From an uncultured Eubacterium sp. (GTDB lineage: Bacteria > Bacillota > Clostridia > Lachnospirales > Lachnospiraceae), in assembly GCA_900551945.1 (NCBI GenBank), contig URYE01000049.1, positions 1 through 20,585 of the forward strand: a stretch of DNA of 20,585 nucleotides, in the 5' to 3' direction. Shown piece by piece: positions 1 to 7,002 of the stretch (position 1 is its first letter; each line of letters begins with the position of its first letter). The notes under the pieces are model-generated. The model did no database searches and was not told where the DNA came from. It was given only the letters and a program-made list of their open reading frames with translations. The position numbers and the translations under genes are program-made.

Positions 1-1008
1 ACCTATTGCTTTTAATACATGAGAACCCTCTTTTTCTTTTGAAGAACAGGCAGAACCCGCAGACGCACATATTCCTTGTTCGTCTAACATCGCAATAAGT
101 GTAGCACCATCTACATTATAAAAACTAAAACTGCAGTTATTTGGCAAACGATTTCTTGCACTTCCATTAAGTCTTGATTGTGGTATTTGTGTCAATACTT
201 TATTTATAAGATAATTTCTAAGTTCAATTTCTCTTGATATTCTATATCTTTTATTGCTCATCGCTATTTGAGCGGCTTTTGCAAAGCCTATAATTCCTGC
301 TACATTTTCCGTTCCGGCTCTCATACCATTTTCTTGACCGCCACCATTAATAAATGGCGTACTAAGACAGCCCTTTCTGATATATAAAAAGCCGACTCCC
401 TTTGGCCCACATATTTTATGCGCACTGGTGCTTAACATATCTATATTTTGTCTTTTAACATCTATTGACAGATTAGTATATGCTTGAACTGCGTCTGTGT
501 GAAATAATATATTTTTCTGTTTTGCTATATTAGCAATTCTTTCAATAGGTTGTATTGTACCAATTTCATTATTTGCTGTCATTACTGAAATCAAAAATGT
601 ATTTTTGCGAATAGCATTTACAATATCAGAAACATTTACATTTCCGTATTCGTCTGTATCAATATACGTCACTTCCACTCCTGTATTTTCAAGATATTTA
701 CACGTTCTTAATATGGCGTGGTGTTCTATTTTTGTAGTTATTATATGACCACCTTTATGCTCATGCGCTGACATTTTTAAAGCCCAATTATCCGACTCTG
801 TTCCACCTGATGTAATAAATATTTCATCTTCATTTGCATTTATAGATAATGCTAGAGTTTTTCTAGCTTTATTAATTTCATGTTTTACATTTTGGGAAAA
901 CGCATAAATACCTGATGGGTTAGCATATCTTATATCAAAATATGGAAGCATAGCCTCTGCTACCTCAGGGCGTACCTTTGTCGTTGCGGCATTGTCCATA
1001 TATATCAT
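1..1008 (-). CDS. nifS: Cysteine desulfurase, NifS/IscS type (3' end cut by left edge)
   Basis: A PLP-dependent class V aminotransferase-fold enzyme that takes sulfur from L-cysteine as an enzyme persulfide, for Fe-S clusters, thiolated tRNA or other cofactors. The frame is open from ATG at 1008 to base 1, giving 336 codons; the family is usually about 380-400, so roughly 50 C-terminal residues are missing. The start has a GAGGTG ribosome site. Visible motifs are the N-terminal MDNAATT, TSGGTESDN, EHHA, the PLP-lysine motif SAHKICGPKG (Lys about 198), RAGTENV, and the persulfide-cysteine loop SAGSACSS (Cys about 321) followed by KEKEGSHVLKAIG. It diverges from the spoVB-like gene across a 146-bp gap. 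Family assignment is firm. Whether it serves general Fe-S assembly or tRNA thiolation cannot be told, because the downstream partner lies outside the window. Confidence 0.95.
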   Translation of the reverse strand, partial: MIYMDNAATTKVRPEVAEAMLPYFDIRYANPSGIYAFSQNVKHEINKARKTLALSINANEDEIFITSGGTESDNWALKMSAHEHKGGHIITTKIEHHAILRTCKYLENTGVEVTYIDTDEYGNVNVSDIVNAIRKNTFLISVMTANNEIGTIQPIERIANIAKQKNILFHTDAVQAYTNLSIDVKRQNIDMLSTSAHKICGPKGVGFLYIRKGCLSTPFINGGGQENGMRAGTENVAGIIGFAKAAQIAMSNKRYRISREIELRNYLINKVLTQIPQSRLNGSARNRLPNNCSFSFYNVDGATLIAMLDEQGICASAGSACSSKEKEGSHVLKAIG

Positions 1009-1154
1009 TATACGCACCTCGTTTATCTGTTTATATTATTATATTCAAATATACTTCACTAAGTGTTCTATTAAGATATATTGCTTATAAAATGTAAATA
1101 AAAATAAGATTGTAAGTATGCAGTTTAATACTATTAAATATGGAGGTATTGTGC

Positions 1155-2684
1155 ATGGGAATTAATCTTAAAAACTCAGTTCTTAAAGGAACTATAATTC
1201 TTACTCTTGCAGGCGTACTAAGTAAAGTGATAGGTTTTTTTTACAGAATATACTTAACACGAACCATTGGTGCTTCTGGAATGGGGCTTATGCAGCTTAT
1301 TATGCCTGTTGCAGGGATTGCCTTTGCTATATGCAGTAGTGGTATACAAACGGCAATATCACGTTTCTGCGCTTCTTCGGCTGTTAAAATAAATTCTAAA
1401 GACAACAATTGTCAGTCTTGTGGAGAATGGCTTATATATGGTCTTTTTATATCTATTCCAATTGCGCTTTTATTTACATATATAACCTACACCTATTCTG
1501 ATTTTATCGCAACACGACTGTTACTTAACGAACAATGTAGTCCACTTATTAAAATACTTTCGTTTACATTTCCATTTTCATGTTTCCACAATTGTGTTAA
1601 TGGTTTTTACTTTGGATATAAAAAAACAGCCATTCCCGCCTTATCACAACTGTTTGAACAGGTTGTGCGAGTAATGACTGTGTATATCTATGCCAAAATA
1701 TGTATTAGTAATAATATTCCCATAACTGTTGTTGGTGCATTGTGGGGAAGTCTTATCAGTGAAATAGCTTCAACAATATTTTGTATGATTGCTCTTAAAT
1801 TTTCAAAAAACTTTACAGTTAAAAATCATTTTTATAAAAGCAATATAAAAAAATTATTTGTATTTTCACTTCCACTTACGTTAAATAGACTGCTTATGCA
1901 CATCTTACAAGGCTGTGAGTCCATACTTATTCCTGCGCAGTTAATTATATACGGTCATTCACAAAGCGAAAGTCTTAGTATATATGGTGTACTTACTGGT
2001 ATGGCAATTCCATTTATATTATTTCCTGCTGCCATAACTAACTCACTATCTGTAATGCTTCTCCCTGAAGTATCTGGCGCACAATCTGCTAAAAATAATG
2101 ACTCAATCACAAGAACAATCGAGCGCTCTATACATTTCTGCCTTGCCATTGGAATATTTACTACGTTTTTATTTTTATTCTATGTTGGGCGCATTGGCAG
2201 TATTATATTTAACGAACCGTCTGTACAGCTTTTTATTCTTACACTGTGTTGGCTCTGCCCATTTTACTATCTAGCAATGATACTATCTAGCATACTAAAC
2301 GGGCTAGGACACACCACTCTTACTTGTATACAAAGCATTACAAGTATACTTATAAGGATAGCTTTTTTAATTGTTGTAGTTCCATTTTACGGAATAACAG
2401 GCTACTTGTGGGGGCTGCTTATATCGCAGATTATTATATGTATACTTCACTATATATCACTGTACCGATTATTCAATATAACACCAATGCCCTTTAAAAA
2501 TATAATATTACCTGCTTGTCTTTCTCTTATATGTATAGGAATATCATACATTGTATACAATATCTTTACTAAAATAATATCAAATGAATTATTAAACCTT
2601 ACTATTGCCACCTTAATTGCTAGTATTACTTTTCTTATTGTTTGTAGTCTTATTCACTATTATAATGCCCGCCGTAACAAGTAA
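1155..2684 (+). CDS. spoVB: SpoVB/MurJ-like polysaccharide flippase (MVF/MATE superfamily)
   Basis: A polytopic membrane protein of 509 residues, the usual size of the SpoVB/RfbX/MurJ group that flips lipid-linked sugar precursors across the cytoplasmic membrane for wall, spore-cortex or polysaccharide synthesis. The N-terminus matches the SpoVB pattern: LKGTIILTLAGVLSKVIGFF, then an amphipathic stretch with YRIYL and GASGMGLMQL. About 14 hydrophobic helices are spread along the length. An in-frame ATG lies at 1140, but the GGAGG at 1142-1146 sits only 8 bases before the ATG at 1155, which is therefore chosen. The 3' end overlaps the convergent DMT transporter gene by 72 bp. The exact substrate (lipid II, spore-wall precursor or capsule unit) cannot be read from the sequence; a role in sporulation is known for B. 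subtilis SpoVB and is only inferred here. Confidence 0.88.
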   Translation: MGINLKNSVLKGTIILTLAGVLSKVIGFFYRIYLTRTIGASGMGLMQLIMPVAGIAFAICSSGIQTAISRFCASSAVKINSKDNNCQSCGEWLIYGLFISIPIALLFTYITYTYSDFIATRLLLNEQCSPLIKILSFTFPFSCFHNCVNGFYFGYKKTAIPALSQLFEQVVRVMTVYIYAKICISNNIPITVVGALWGSLISEIASTIFCMIALKFSKNFTVKNHFYKSNIKKLFVFSLPLTLNRLLMHILQGCESILIPAQLIIYGHSQSESLSIYGVLTGMAIPFILFPAAITNSLSVMLLPEVSGAQSAKNNDSITRTIERSIHFCLAIGIFTTFLFLFYVGRIGSIIFNEPSVQLFILTLCWLCPFYYLAMILSSILNGLGHTTLTCIQSITSILIRIAFLIVVVPFYGITGYLWGLLISQIIICILHYISLYRLFNITPMPFKNIILPACLSLICIGISYIVYNIFTKIISNELLNLTIATLIASITFLIVCSLIHYYNARRNK

Positions 2685-3572
2685 AAGTGCACCAAAATAT
2701 CTTAAATGCCAAATATCCTCATGCAACACTATACCTGCAAGAAATATTCCCGATACTGGTATTACAAAGTTATAAATACATATTCGACCAATTTGATTAT
2801 ATTTTAATAAAATAGTCCAAAGTGTAAAAGCAACTGATGATAATAGCGCAAGATAAGCCATGACCACAATGCCTTCTTTTGTTACTATATCAAAATGTCC
2901 ACCTGTTATAATTCCTATAATTGTAAGCACAACACCACCTATTAACAAGTTATATCCTGTGGTAAGAACTGTATCCACCTTTTTTGTTATTGCTTTACTC
3001 ATAATACCAGAAATGCTAAATGCTAATGCTGCAATTATAACAAAGCCTTCTCCAAGAAATGATACCTTTGTTGAAGATGCGGAGTTTGAGCCTAAAGTAC
3101 ATATGATAACGCCTGAAAAGCCTATAACACAACCTATAATCTTATTGGCATTAAGCTTGTCATTCTTATAGATAAAATGCGCCAATATAACTGAGATAAA
3201 GGTTGTACATGAATTAACAATCGAGCCGTTAGCTGCTGCACAATTGGCTACTCCAATATAAAAAAATATGTATTGTATTGTAGTTTGTACTATACCTAGA
3301 GCTGTTACGGGAAGTATCTGCTCTTTCTTTAATACGGGAAATTTTTTATTCATAAAAATATATACAATTAACACCATTATTCCTGCAATTGTAAATCTTA
3401 TACCCGCAAAAAGAAACTTTGTGCTTACACTATCAGTTATATTAAATAACCTATATCCTATCTTAATTGCAGGTATTGCACTACCCCACAAGCAATTACA
3501 CAATACCGCAATTAATATAACTACTAATGAATTAGTCCAAAATAAACTGCTATCTTTTGTTTTATCATTCAT
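2613..3572 (-). CDS. DMT superfamily (EamA) transporter
   Basis: A 319-residue membrane protein with ten predicted helices arranged as two EamA-type halves, the hallmark of the drug/metabolite transporter superfamily (amino acid, nucleoside or metabolite exporters). The first half starts with VVILIAVLCNCLWGSAIPAIK, typical of these families, and includes the conserved AGIRFTIAG segment. The second half includes GEGFVIIAALAFSISGI and ends in LLLVTAGIIIVNK plus a short Asn/Lys-rich cytoplasmic tail. The ATG at 3572 has an AAAGGA ribosome site. A weak promoter-like pair, TTGCAA (3611-3616) and TAAAAT (3589-3594) read leftward with 16 bp between, lies just upstream, though it would leave a very short leader. 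The gene may also be the last of the leftward run that starts at 5392. Substrate unknown. Confidence 0.9.
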   Translation of the reverse strand: MNDKTKDSSLFWTNSLVVILIAVLCNCLWGSAIPAIKIGYRLFNITDSVSTKFLFAGIRFTIAGIMVLIVYIFMNKKFPVLKKEQILPVTALGIVQTTIQYIFFYIGVANCAAANGSIVNSCTTFISVILAHFIYKNDKLNANKIIGCVIGFSGVIICTLGSNSASSTKVSFLGEGFVIIAALAFSISGIMSKAITKKVDTVLTTGYNLLIGGVVLTIIGIITGGHFDIVTKEGIVVMAYLALLSSVAFTLWTILLKYNQIGRICIYNFVIPVSGIFLAGIVLHEDIWHLRYFGALLLVTAGIIIVNKTTNNKKSNTSN

Positions 3573-3657
3573 AAATCAAATCCTTTCAATTTTATGCAGA
3601 GTCCAAGTAATTGCAAAACTTTGAAAATCTTATAAACATAACTTTTTAAGATACATT

Positions 3658-3999
3658 TCATTTATCTGTAGAAACTTTTTCTTCGTAATTCAATGTTATT
3701 TTTGCGTCAAGAATTGCTGGGCGATTATCCCATTCTTCTTTTCTATCACTATATTGCTTTTTTAGCCATTCAATAGCAGTAGTTCTTCCAGCTTCGCTAT
3801 ATTCAAACTCACTTCTTGTTTTATCTTCATCACTTACAGCACTATAACAGTAAGGGCCTCTCCAAACTGTAGCAGTAAGTATAAAATCAGGCTTGTCACC
3901 TTCTCTTTTTATAAGATATCTCATACCATTATGTTCACCACTATAAACTCCACCGTATGTAAAAAAATTAAATGGAAGAATTTCTTTTTCATCTAACAT
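3658..3999 (-). CDS. Small conserved-looking protein of unknown function
   Basis: I do not recognise this 113-residue protein. It looks soluble, with no signal peptide or membrane segment. It is aromatic- and charge-rich: an N-terminal beta-like part (FNFFTYGGVYSGEHNGMRYL, then ILTATVWRGPYCYSAV) leads into a charged helical part (EFEYSEAGRTTAIEWLKKQY) and a final IL-DAKITLNY strand. It starts at an ATG with a good AGAGGTGA ribosome site and follows the next small gene (4024-4254) by 24 bp, so the two are probably translated from one message. No catalytic motif is apparent. Confidence 0.75.
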   Translation of the reverse strand: MLDEKEILPFNFFTYGGVYSGEHNGMRYLIKREGDKPDFILTATVWRGPYCYSAVSDEDKTRSEFEYSEAGRTTAIEWLKKQYSDRKEEWDNRPAILDAKITLNYEEKVSTDK

Positions 4000-4023
4000 A
4001 AGTTCACCTCTATAAAGTTATGA

Positions 4024-4254
4024 TTACTTAGAAGCCATTTTCTTAAAATCATTAATCATATCAATGTCTGAGCTTTTAAGTTTTACGTTTGTACACAACT
4101 CTTTTCCATCTGTTGTAGTAAATTTAAGCTCTACTATTGTTCCTTCTGTTATATTTGTATTTTTAAGTGCGTTAAGAAACATAGGAAACTTTGGGTGATT
4201 TTGAACAAACTTTTGCCAATTTCCTCTAAACTTAAATAAATCTGCTGGGTTCAT
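4024..4254 (-). CDS. Small protein of unknown function (76 aa)
   Basis: A 76-residue soluble protein starting MNPADLFKFRGNWQKF, with a helical N-terminal half, a beta hairpin (EGTIVELKFTTTDGKELCTNVKL) and a helical end (SDIDMINDFKKM). The length, AAAGGA-type ribosome site and tight packing (24 bp to the gene at 3999, 50 bp from the M50 protease gene) support a real gene. I cannot assign a function. Small proteins of this build are common in Lachnospiraceae genomes, but I name no family. Confidence 0.7.
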   Translation of the reverse strand: MNPADLFKFRGNWQKFVQNHPKFPMFLNALKNTNITEGTIVELKFTTTDGKELCTNVKLKSSDIDMINDFKKMASK

Positions 4255-4304
4255 ATTCTTTTTCCTTTCGTTTTACAATTAAATTTTTACTTATGTAACA
4301 TATA

Positions 4305-4955
4305 TTATACTGTTCCTGATACATAAGGATAACCAAAAATTTTTAATACTATTTTCCACATAAAATTAATTATTCCGCTATCAATAAATGACAGTATATT
4401 ATTAAATGAGCCTAGCCATATCATCGCAAGAAGAATTATAGGAAAATATCTGCTATATTTTCTCACTTCTTGCTCAATATGTGCTGGCAACAATGAAAAT
4501 AATACATTAGAACCGTCAAGCGGTGGAATTGGTATCAGATTAAAAACACCAAGTCCTACATTTATCATTGCGATATAATAAAAAAGATAATATAAATATC
4601 CTGCTCCTGCGTAGCTTGCTGCAAAGTACATACCTATAAGTGATATAAATGCTACAAGAAAATTCATAACAGGGCCTGCAAGAGCTACAAGACAAAAATC
4701 AAGTCTTTTGTGCTTATAATTTCTTGTATTGACCATAACTGGCTTTGCCCAACCCATGTGAAATACTAACAGACATATTGTACCAAGTAAATCAAGATGT
4801 TTAAATGGGTTGAGTGATAATCTGCCATCTGACTTAACTGTCTTATCACCACACATATATGATACTAATGCGTGAGCATATTCATGCAATACGATAGCAA
4901 TAAGTGTTGCTGGTGCTGAGTATATCAATGTGTATATCAAATTATTATAATTCAT
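4305..4955 (-). CDS. Site-2-protease-type M50 membrane metalloprotease
   Basis: An intramembrane zinc metalloprotease of the M50 (YwhC/Rip-like, short S2P) group, 216 residues. The zinc motif HEYAH is at residues 24-28 inside the first hydrophobic segment, and the second metal/active-site motif, N-LIPIPPLDG (Asp about 147), lies in a later helix. The conserved linkers GWAKPV-VNTRNY and LAGPVMNF are present. There are five to six hydrophobic segments and no PDZ domain, as expected for the short subgroup. An in-frame ATG exists at 5030, but it lies inside the upstream gene without a ribosome site. The ATG at 4955 has GAAAGGATAAAGG before it, overlapping the end of the upstream gene (stop at 4961), which suggests translational coupling. 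The substrate is unknown; family members cut membrane-bound regulators or remnant signal peptides. Confidence 0.9.
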   Translation of the reverse strand: MNYNNLIYTLIYSAPATLIAIVLHEYAHALVSYMCGDKTVKSDGRLSLNPFKHLDLLGTICLLVFHMGWAKPVMVNTRNYKHKRLDFCLVALAGPVMNFLVAFISLIGMYFAASYAGAGYLYYLFYYIAMINVGLGVFNLIPIPPLDGSNVLFSLLPAHIEQEVRKYSRYFPIILLAMIWLGSFNNILSFIDSGIINFMWKIVLKIFGYPYVSGTV

Positions 4956-4960
4956 AACCT

Positions 4961-5392
4961 TTATCCTTTCTTTATATTTAACATTACTCCTAACATATAC
5001 ATTAGTGCAATAATTAAAGGAATTAAACATACTAAAATAGTAAAAATTGTTACATTATAAGATATCAAGAAAATTATAATGATATTTAAAATACACAATG
5101 CTAAATATATTAAGCCTAGTTTTTTAAGTTTGTCTATACAATCTGTATCAGACGCATTTAAAAGCCCTATAAAGCCTGCGTATATACTGTAACCACCAAA
5201 TACCATCATGTACATTCCACCTGCACTTAAGTATTTCATTGTCTTTAATACTTCTTGTTCAGTGTCTTTGTCTACAGAATTAATTGCCATTCCATTTGCC
5301 ATAATATAAAATCCGACAAACACTACTATTAATCCAATAAATATAGACAATCCTCCCGACACTTTAAGAAAGTTTTTACCTTTAGCTGTCAT
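4961..5392 (-). CDS. Four-helix membrane protein of unknown function
   Basis: A 143-residue integral membrane protein with four hydrophobic segments (about residues 11-33, 54-78, 88-110 and 113-137) and a short charged loop (DKDTEQEVLKTMK) between the first two. No motif was recognised. The ATG at 5392 has a CGGAGA ribosome site. Its stop codon is 5 bp before the start of the M50 protease gene, and the protease ribosome site is built into its last codons, so the two proteins are made together. A partner or substrate relationship with the protease is an attractive guess without direct support. Confidence 0.75.
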   Translation of the reverse strand: MTAKGKNFLKVSGGLSIFIGLIVVFVGFYIMANGMAINSVDKDTEQEVLKTMKYLSAGGMYMMVFGGYSIYAGFIGLLNASDTDCIDKLKKLGLIYLALCILNIIIIFLISYNVTIFTILVCLIPLIIALMYMLGVMLNIKKG

Positions 5393-5518
5393 ATAAATCT
5401 CCGTTCTATATTATTATTTTGCAAAATATAATAATATATAATACAGCACCTTATTTATTTTATCAATTAAATAAGCATAAATTTTAATTACTGACAAATG
5501 GATTTTTATATTTTATTT

Positions 5519-6475
5519 TTATAAATCATTCTGTTCTATTACTTTTATTAATTCATCGGCTGATTTTTTAAGACTTTCAAGTTCTTCTTTGTTAAGAGAT
5601 ATAGGAACTGTCTTTTCAACACCATTTCTTCCCACAATGGCAGGAATACTAAGTGCCACATCTTCAATTCCATATTCACCATGAAGCATACTTGATACTG
5701 GAAGTACTGATTTCTCATCACGCACTATTGCTTCACATATTCTTCTTACAGACATTGCAATTCCATAATAAGTTGCGCTTTTCTTTTTTATTATTTCATA
5801 AGCACTATTTTTTACATCAATTGCTATATCTTTTAAAAATGTATTATCTTTTCCTCTCATTTTACAAAAATCATTAATTGAAATTCCTGAAACATTAGCA
5901 CTACTCCAAGCTGCAATTTCGCTATCCCCATGTTCTCCTATTATAAAAGCATGAACACTTCTACTATCAACACCAAGAAAATCTCCCATTTTCTCTTTAA
6001 GTCTTGCTGTATCAAGCACCGTTCCAGAACCTATAACCCTACTTTCATCGTAACCACTAAGCTTAACTGCCACATAAGTCAGTATATCGACTGGATTAGC
6101 TACAACTAACAGTATTCCTTTATAATTTCTTTTAGTTATCTCTGGAATTATATTTTTGAATATCGCTATATTTTTCTTTACAAGGTCAAGTCGTGTTTCA
6201 TCGTGCTTTTGATTAGCTCCTGCTGATATTATAATAATTGATGCGTCTTTTATATCGTCATAATCTCCAGCATATATTTTCATTGGTCTGGCAAATGGCT
6301 CTCCATGACTAATATCAAGTGCTTCTCCTTCTGCCTTTTGTGTATTTGCGTCTATCAGCACCATTTCCGTAAAAAGCCCACTCTGCATAATACTAAAAGC
6401 CGAAGCCGAACCCACAAAACCACAACCTATCATAACTATCTTTCTAGTATTAACACAACCACAATTATCTTCCAT
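5519..6475 (-). CDS. ldh: L-lactate dehydrogenase
   Basis: An NAD-dependent L-lactate dehydrogenase that reduces pyruvate to L-lactate in fermentation; 318 residues, normal for the family. The Rossmann start is IGCGFVG (GxGxxG at residues 17-22) with Asp42 ending strand 2, predicting NAD(H). The substrate-specificity position is Gln89 (Gln102 in standard LDH numbering), which points to lactate rather than malate. Also present are Arg95 of the mobile loop, Asp155 and Arg158 in SGTVLDTARL, and the catalytic His182 in GEHGDSE. The mobile loop reads NQKHDETR where most bacterial LDHs have a KPGETR-like sequence. The ATG at 6475 has a GGGAGATG ribosome site. It is apparently a single-gene unit, as both neighbours are more than 100 bp away. 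Confidence 0.96.
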   Translation of the reverse strand: MEDNCGCVNTRKIVMIGCGFVGSASAFSIMQSGLFTEMVLIDANTQKAEGEALDISHGEPFARPMKIYAGDYDDIKDASIIIISAGANQKHDETRLDLVKKNIAIFKNIIPEITKRNYKGILLVVANPVDILTYVAVKLSGYDESRVIGSGTVLDTARLKEKMGDFLGVDSRSVHAFIIGEHGDSEIAAWSSANVSGISINDFCKMRGKDNTFLKDIAIDVKNSAYEIIKKKSATYYGIAMSVRRICEAIVRDEKSVLPVSSMLHGEYGIEDVALSIPAIVGRNGVEKTVPISLNKEELESLKKSADELIKVIEQNDL

Positions 6476-6779
6476 ACCACATCTCCCATTAATAATCTAC
6501 TATTTTAAAAACACCAAAATTCCCACTTTATACAATACAAGTTTGCCATAATTTACACTATTTTTAAGTATAAAACTAACATAAAGAAAGTTAAAATAAT
6601 ATCAATCAAACAATGCTGTCAATTTCTTATTATCAGCTCATTACTTGCTAAATTTATTGCTTTTAAAATAGACTCTTTATTTAAAAATTTCACAAATATA
6701 TCTTCTGCATATTCCCACCATATTATTCATAAACATACTATTTTACGTTTGCACATTTTAACGCCAATAACCTACCGTA

Positions 6780-6938
6780 AAGATATCAGTATTATATTCC
6801 CTAATAAATGCACCATAAAAAGAACAAGTAGTTATATTTGTATGACAACAGCAAACTCCTTTGTTTGATGATGGCATACAAATATAGGTGATTGTACTTT
6901 TACTGATGTGTGTTTAGGAGATATAATACTGATATCTT
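6780..6938. repeat. Long imperfect inverted repeat (about 159 nt), MITE-like or structured RNA
   Basis: The ends are an 18-bp perfect inverted repeat: AAGATATCAGTATTATAT at 6780-6797 against 6921-6938. Inside, pairing continues nearly to the centre: CCTAA (6800-6804) with TTAGG (6914-6918), CACGTA-like 6808-6813 with 6908-6913, AAAAG/CTTTT (6818-6822 with 6897-6901), ACAA/TTGT (6824-6827 with 6892-6895), a 12-bp block TATATTTGTATG (6833-6844 with 6875-6886), and an apical CAAAC/GTTTG stem (6852-6856 with 6863-6867) around a 6-nt loop. Only two small bulges (6805-6807 and 6906-6907) and scattered mismatches interrupt it. Several non-Watson-Crick positions would be G-U pairs in a + strand RNA. 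No transposase and no clear target duplication were found. It may be a non-autonomous mobile element or an RNA gene or leader. Confidence 0.8.
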
Positions 6939-6945
6939 CACACAC

Positions 6946-6972
6946 TACATATTCTCAAAAATATGCCGATAT
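6946..6972 (+). promoter_or_regulatory. Sigma-28 (SigD/FliA)-type promoter
   Basis: TACA at 6946-6949, exactly 15 bases, then GCCGATAT at 6965-6972. The known sigma-28 consensus is TAAA-N15-GCCGATAA, so 10 of 12 positions match at the optimal spacing. Transcription would begin near 6979, about 24 bases before the ATG of the gene at 7003, leaving room for its GTGAGGGA ribosome site. This predicts expression with the late flagellar genes. Confidence 0.75.
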
Positions 6973-7002
6973 AATTATAAATACAAAAAGTGAGGGATAT
7001 TT

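Larger units (their letters stand above)
6509..7002. other. 494-bp intergenic region between ldh and the FliD-like gene
   Basis: A non-coding gap between divergent genes. Bases 6509-6779 are AT-rich with no credible coding frame; they should contain the leftward ldh promoter, but no convincing -35/-10 pair could be chosen. The right half holds the long inverted repeat (6780-6938) and the sigma-28-type promoter (6946-6972), listed separately. Confidence 0.7.

Noticed and set aside
1057..1065. Short palindrome CACTAAGTG between nifS and the spoVB-like gene
   Set aside because: Nine bases with a central unpaired base arise easily by chance, and no clear promoter could be placed around it.
2860..3624. 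Two + strand frames opposite the DMT transporter gene
   Set aside because: They have no ribosome site and are explained by the transporter on the other strand.
4305..5030. Longer M50 protease starting at ATG 5030
   Set aside because: The extra 25 residues come from the end of the upstream gene in another frame, without a ribosome site, whereas ATG 4955 has a strong one.
5409..5475. Inverted repeats TTATTATTTTGC/GCAAAATATAATAA (5411-5434) and CTTATTTA/TAAATAAG (5450-5457, 5468-5475) between ldh and the membrane-protein gene
   Set aside because: Very AT-rich, the first with a 2-base slip, neither followed by a U-run in the leftward direction; too weak to call a terminator or operator.
6770..6950. 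Target-site duplication flanking the long inverted repeat
   Set aside because: The flanks (CCTACC on the left, CACACTAC on the right) share only a short CTAC-like string that is not directly adjacent to the ends, so transposition is not proven.
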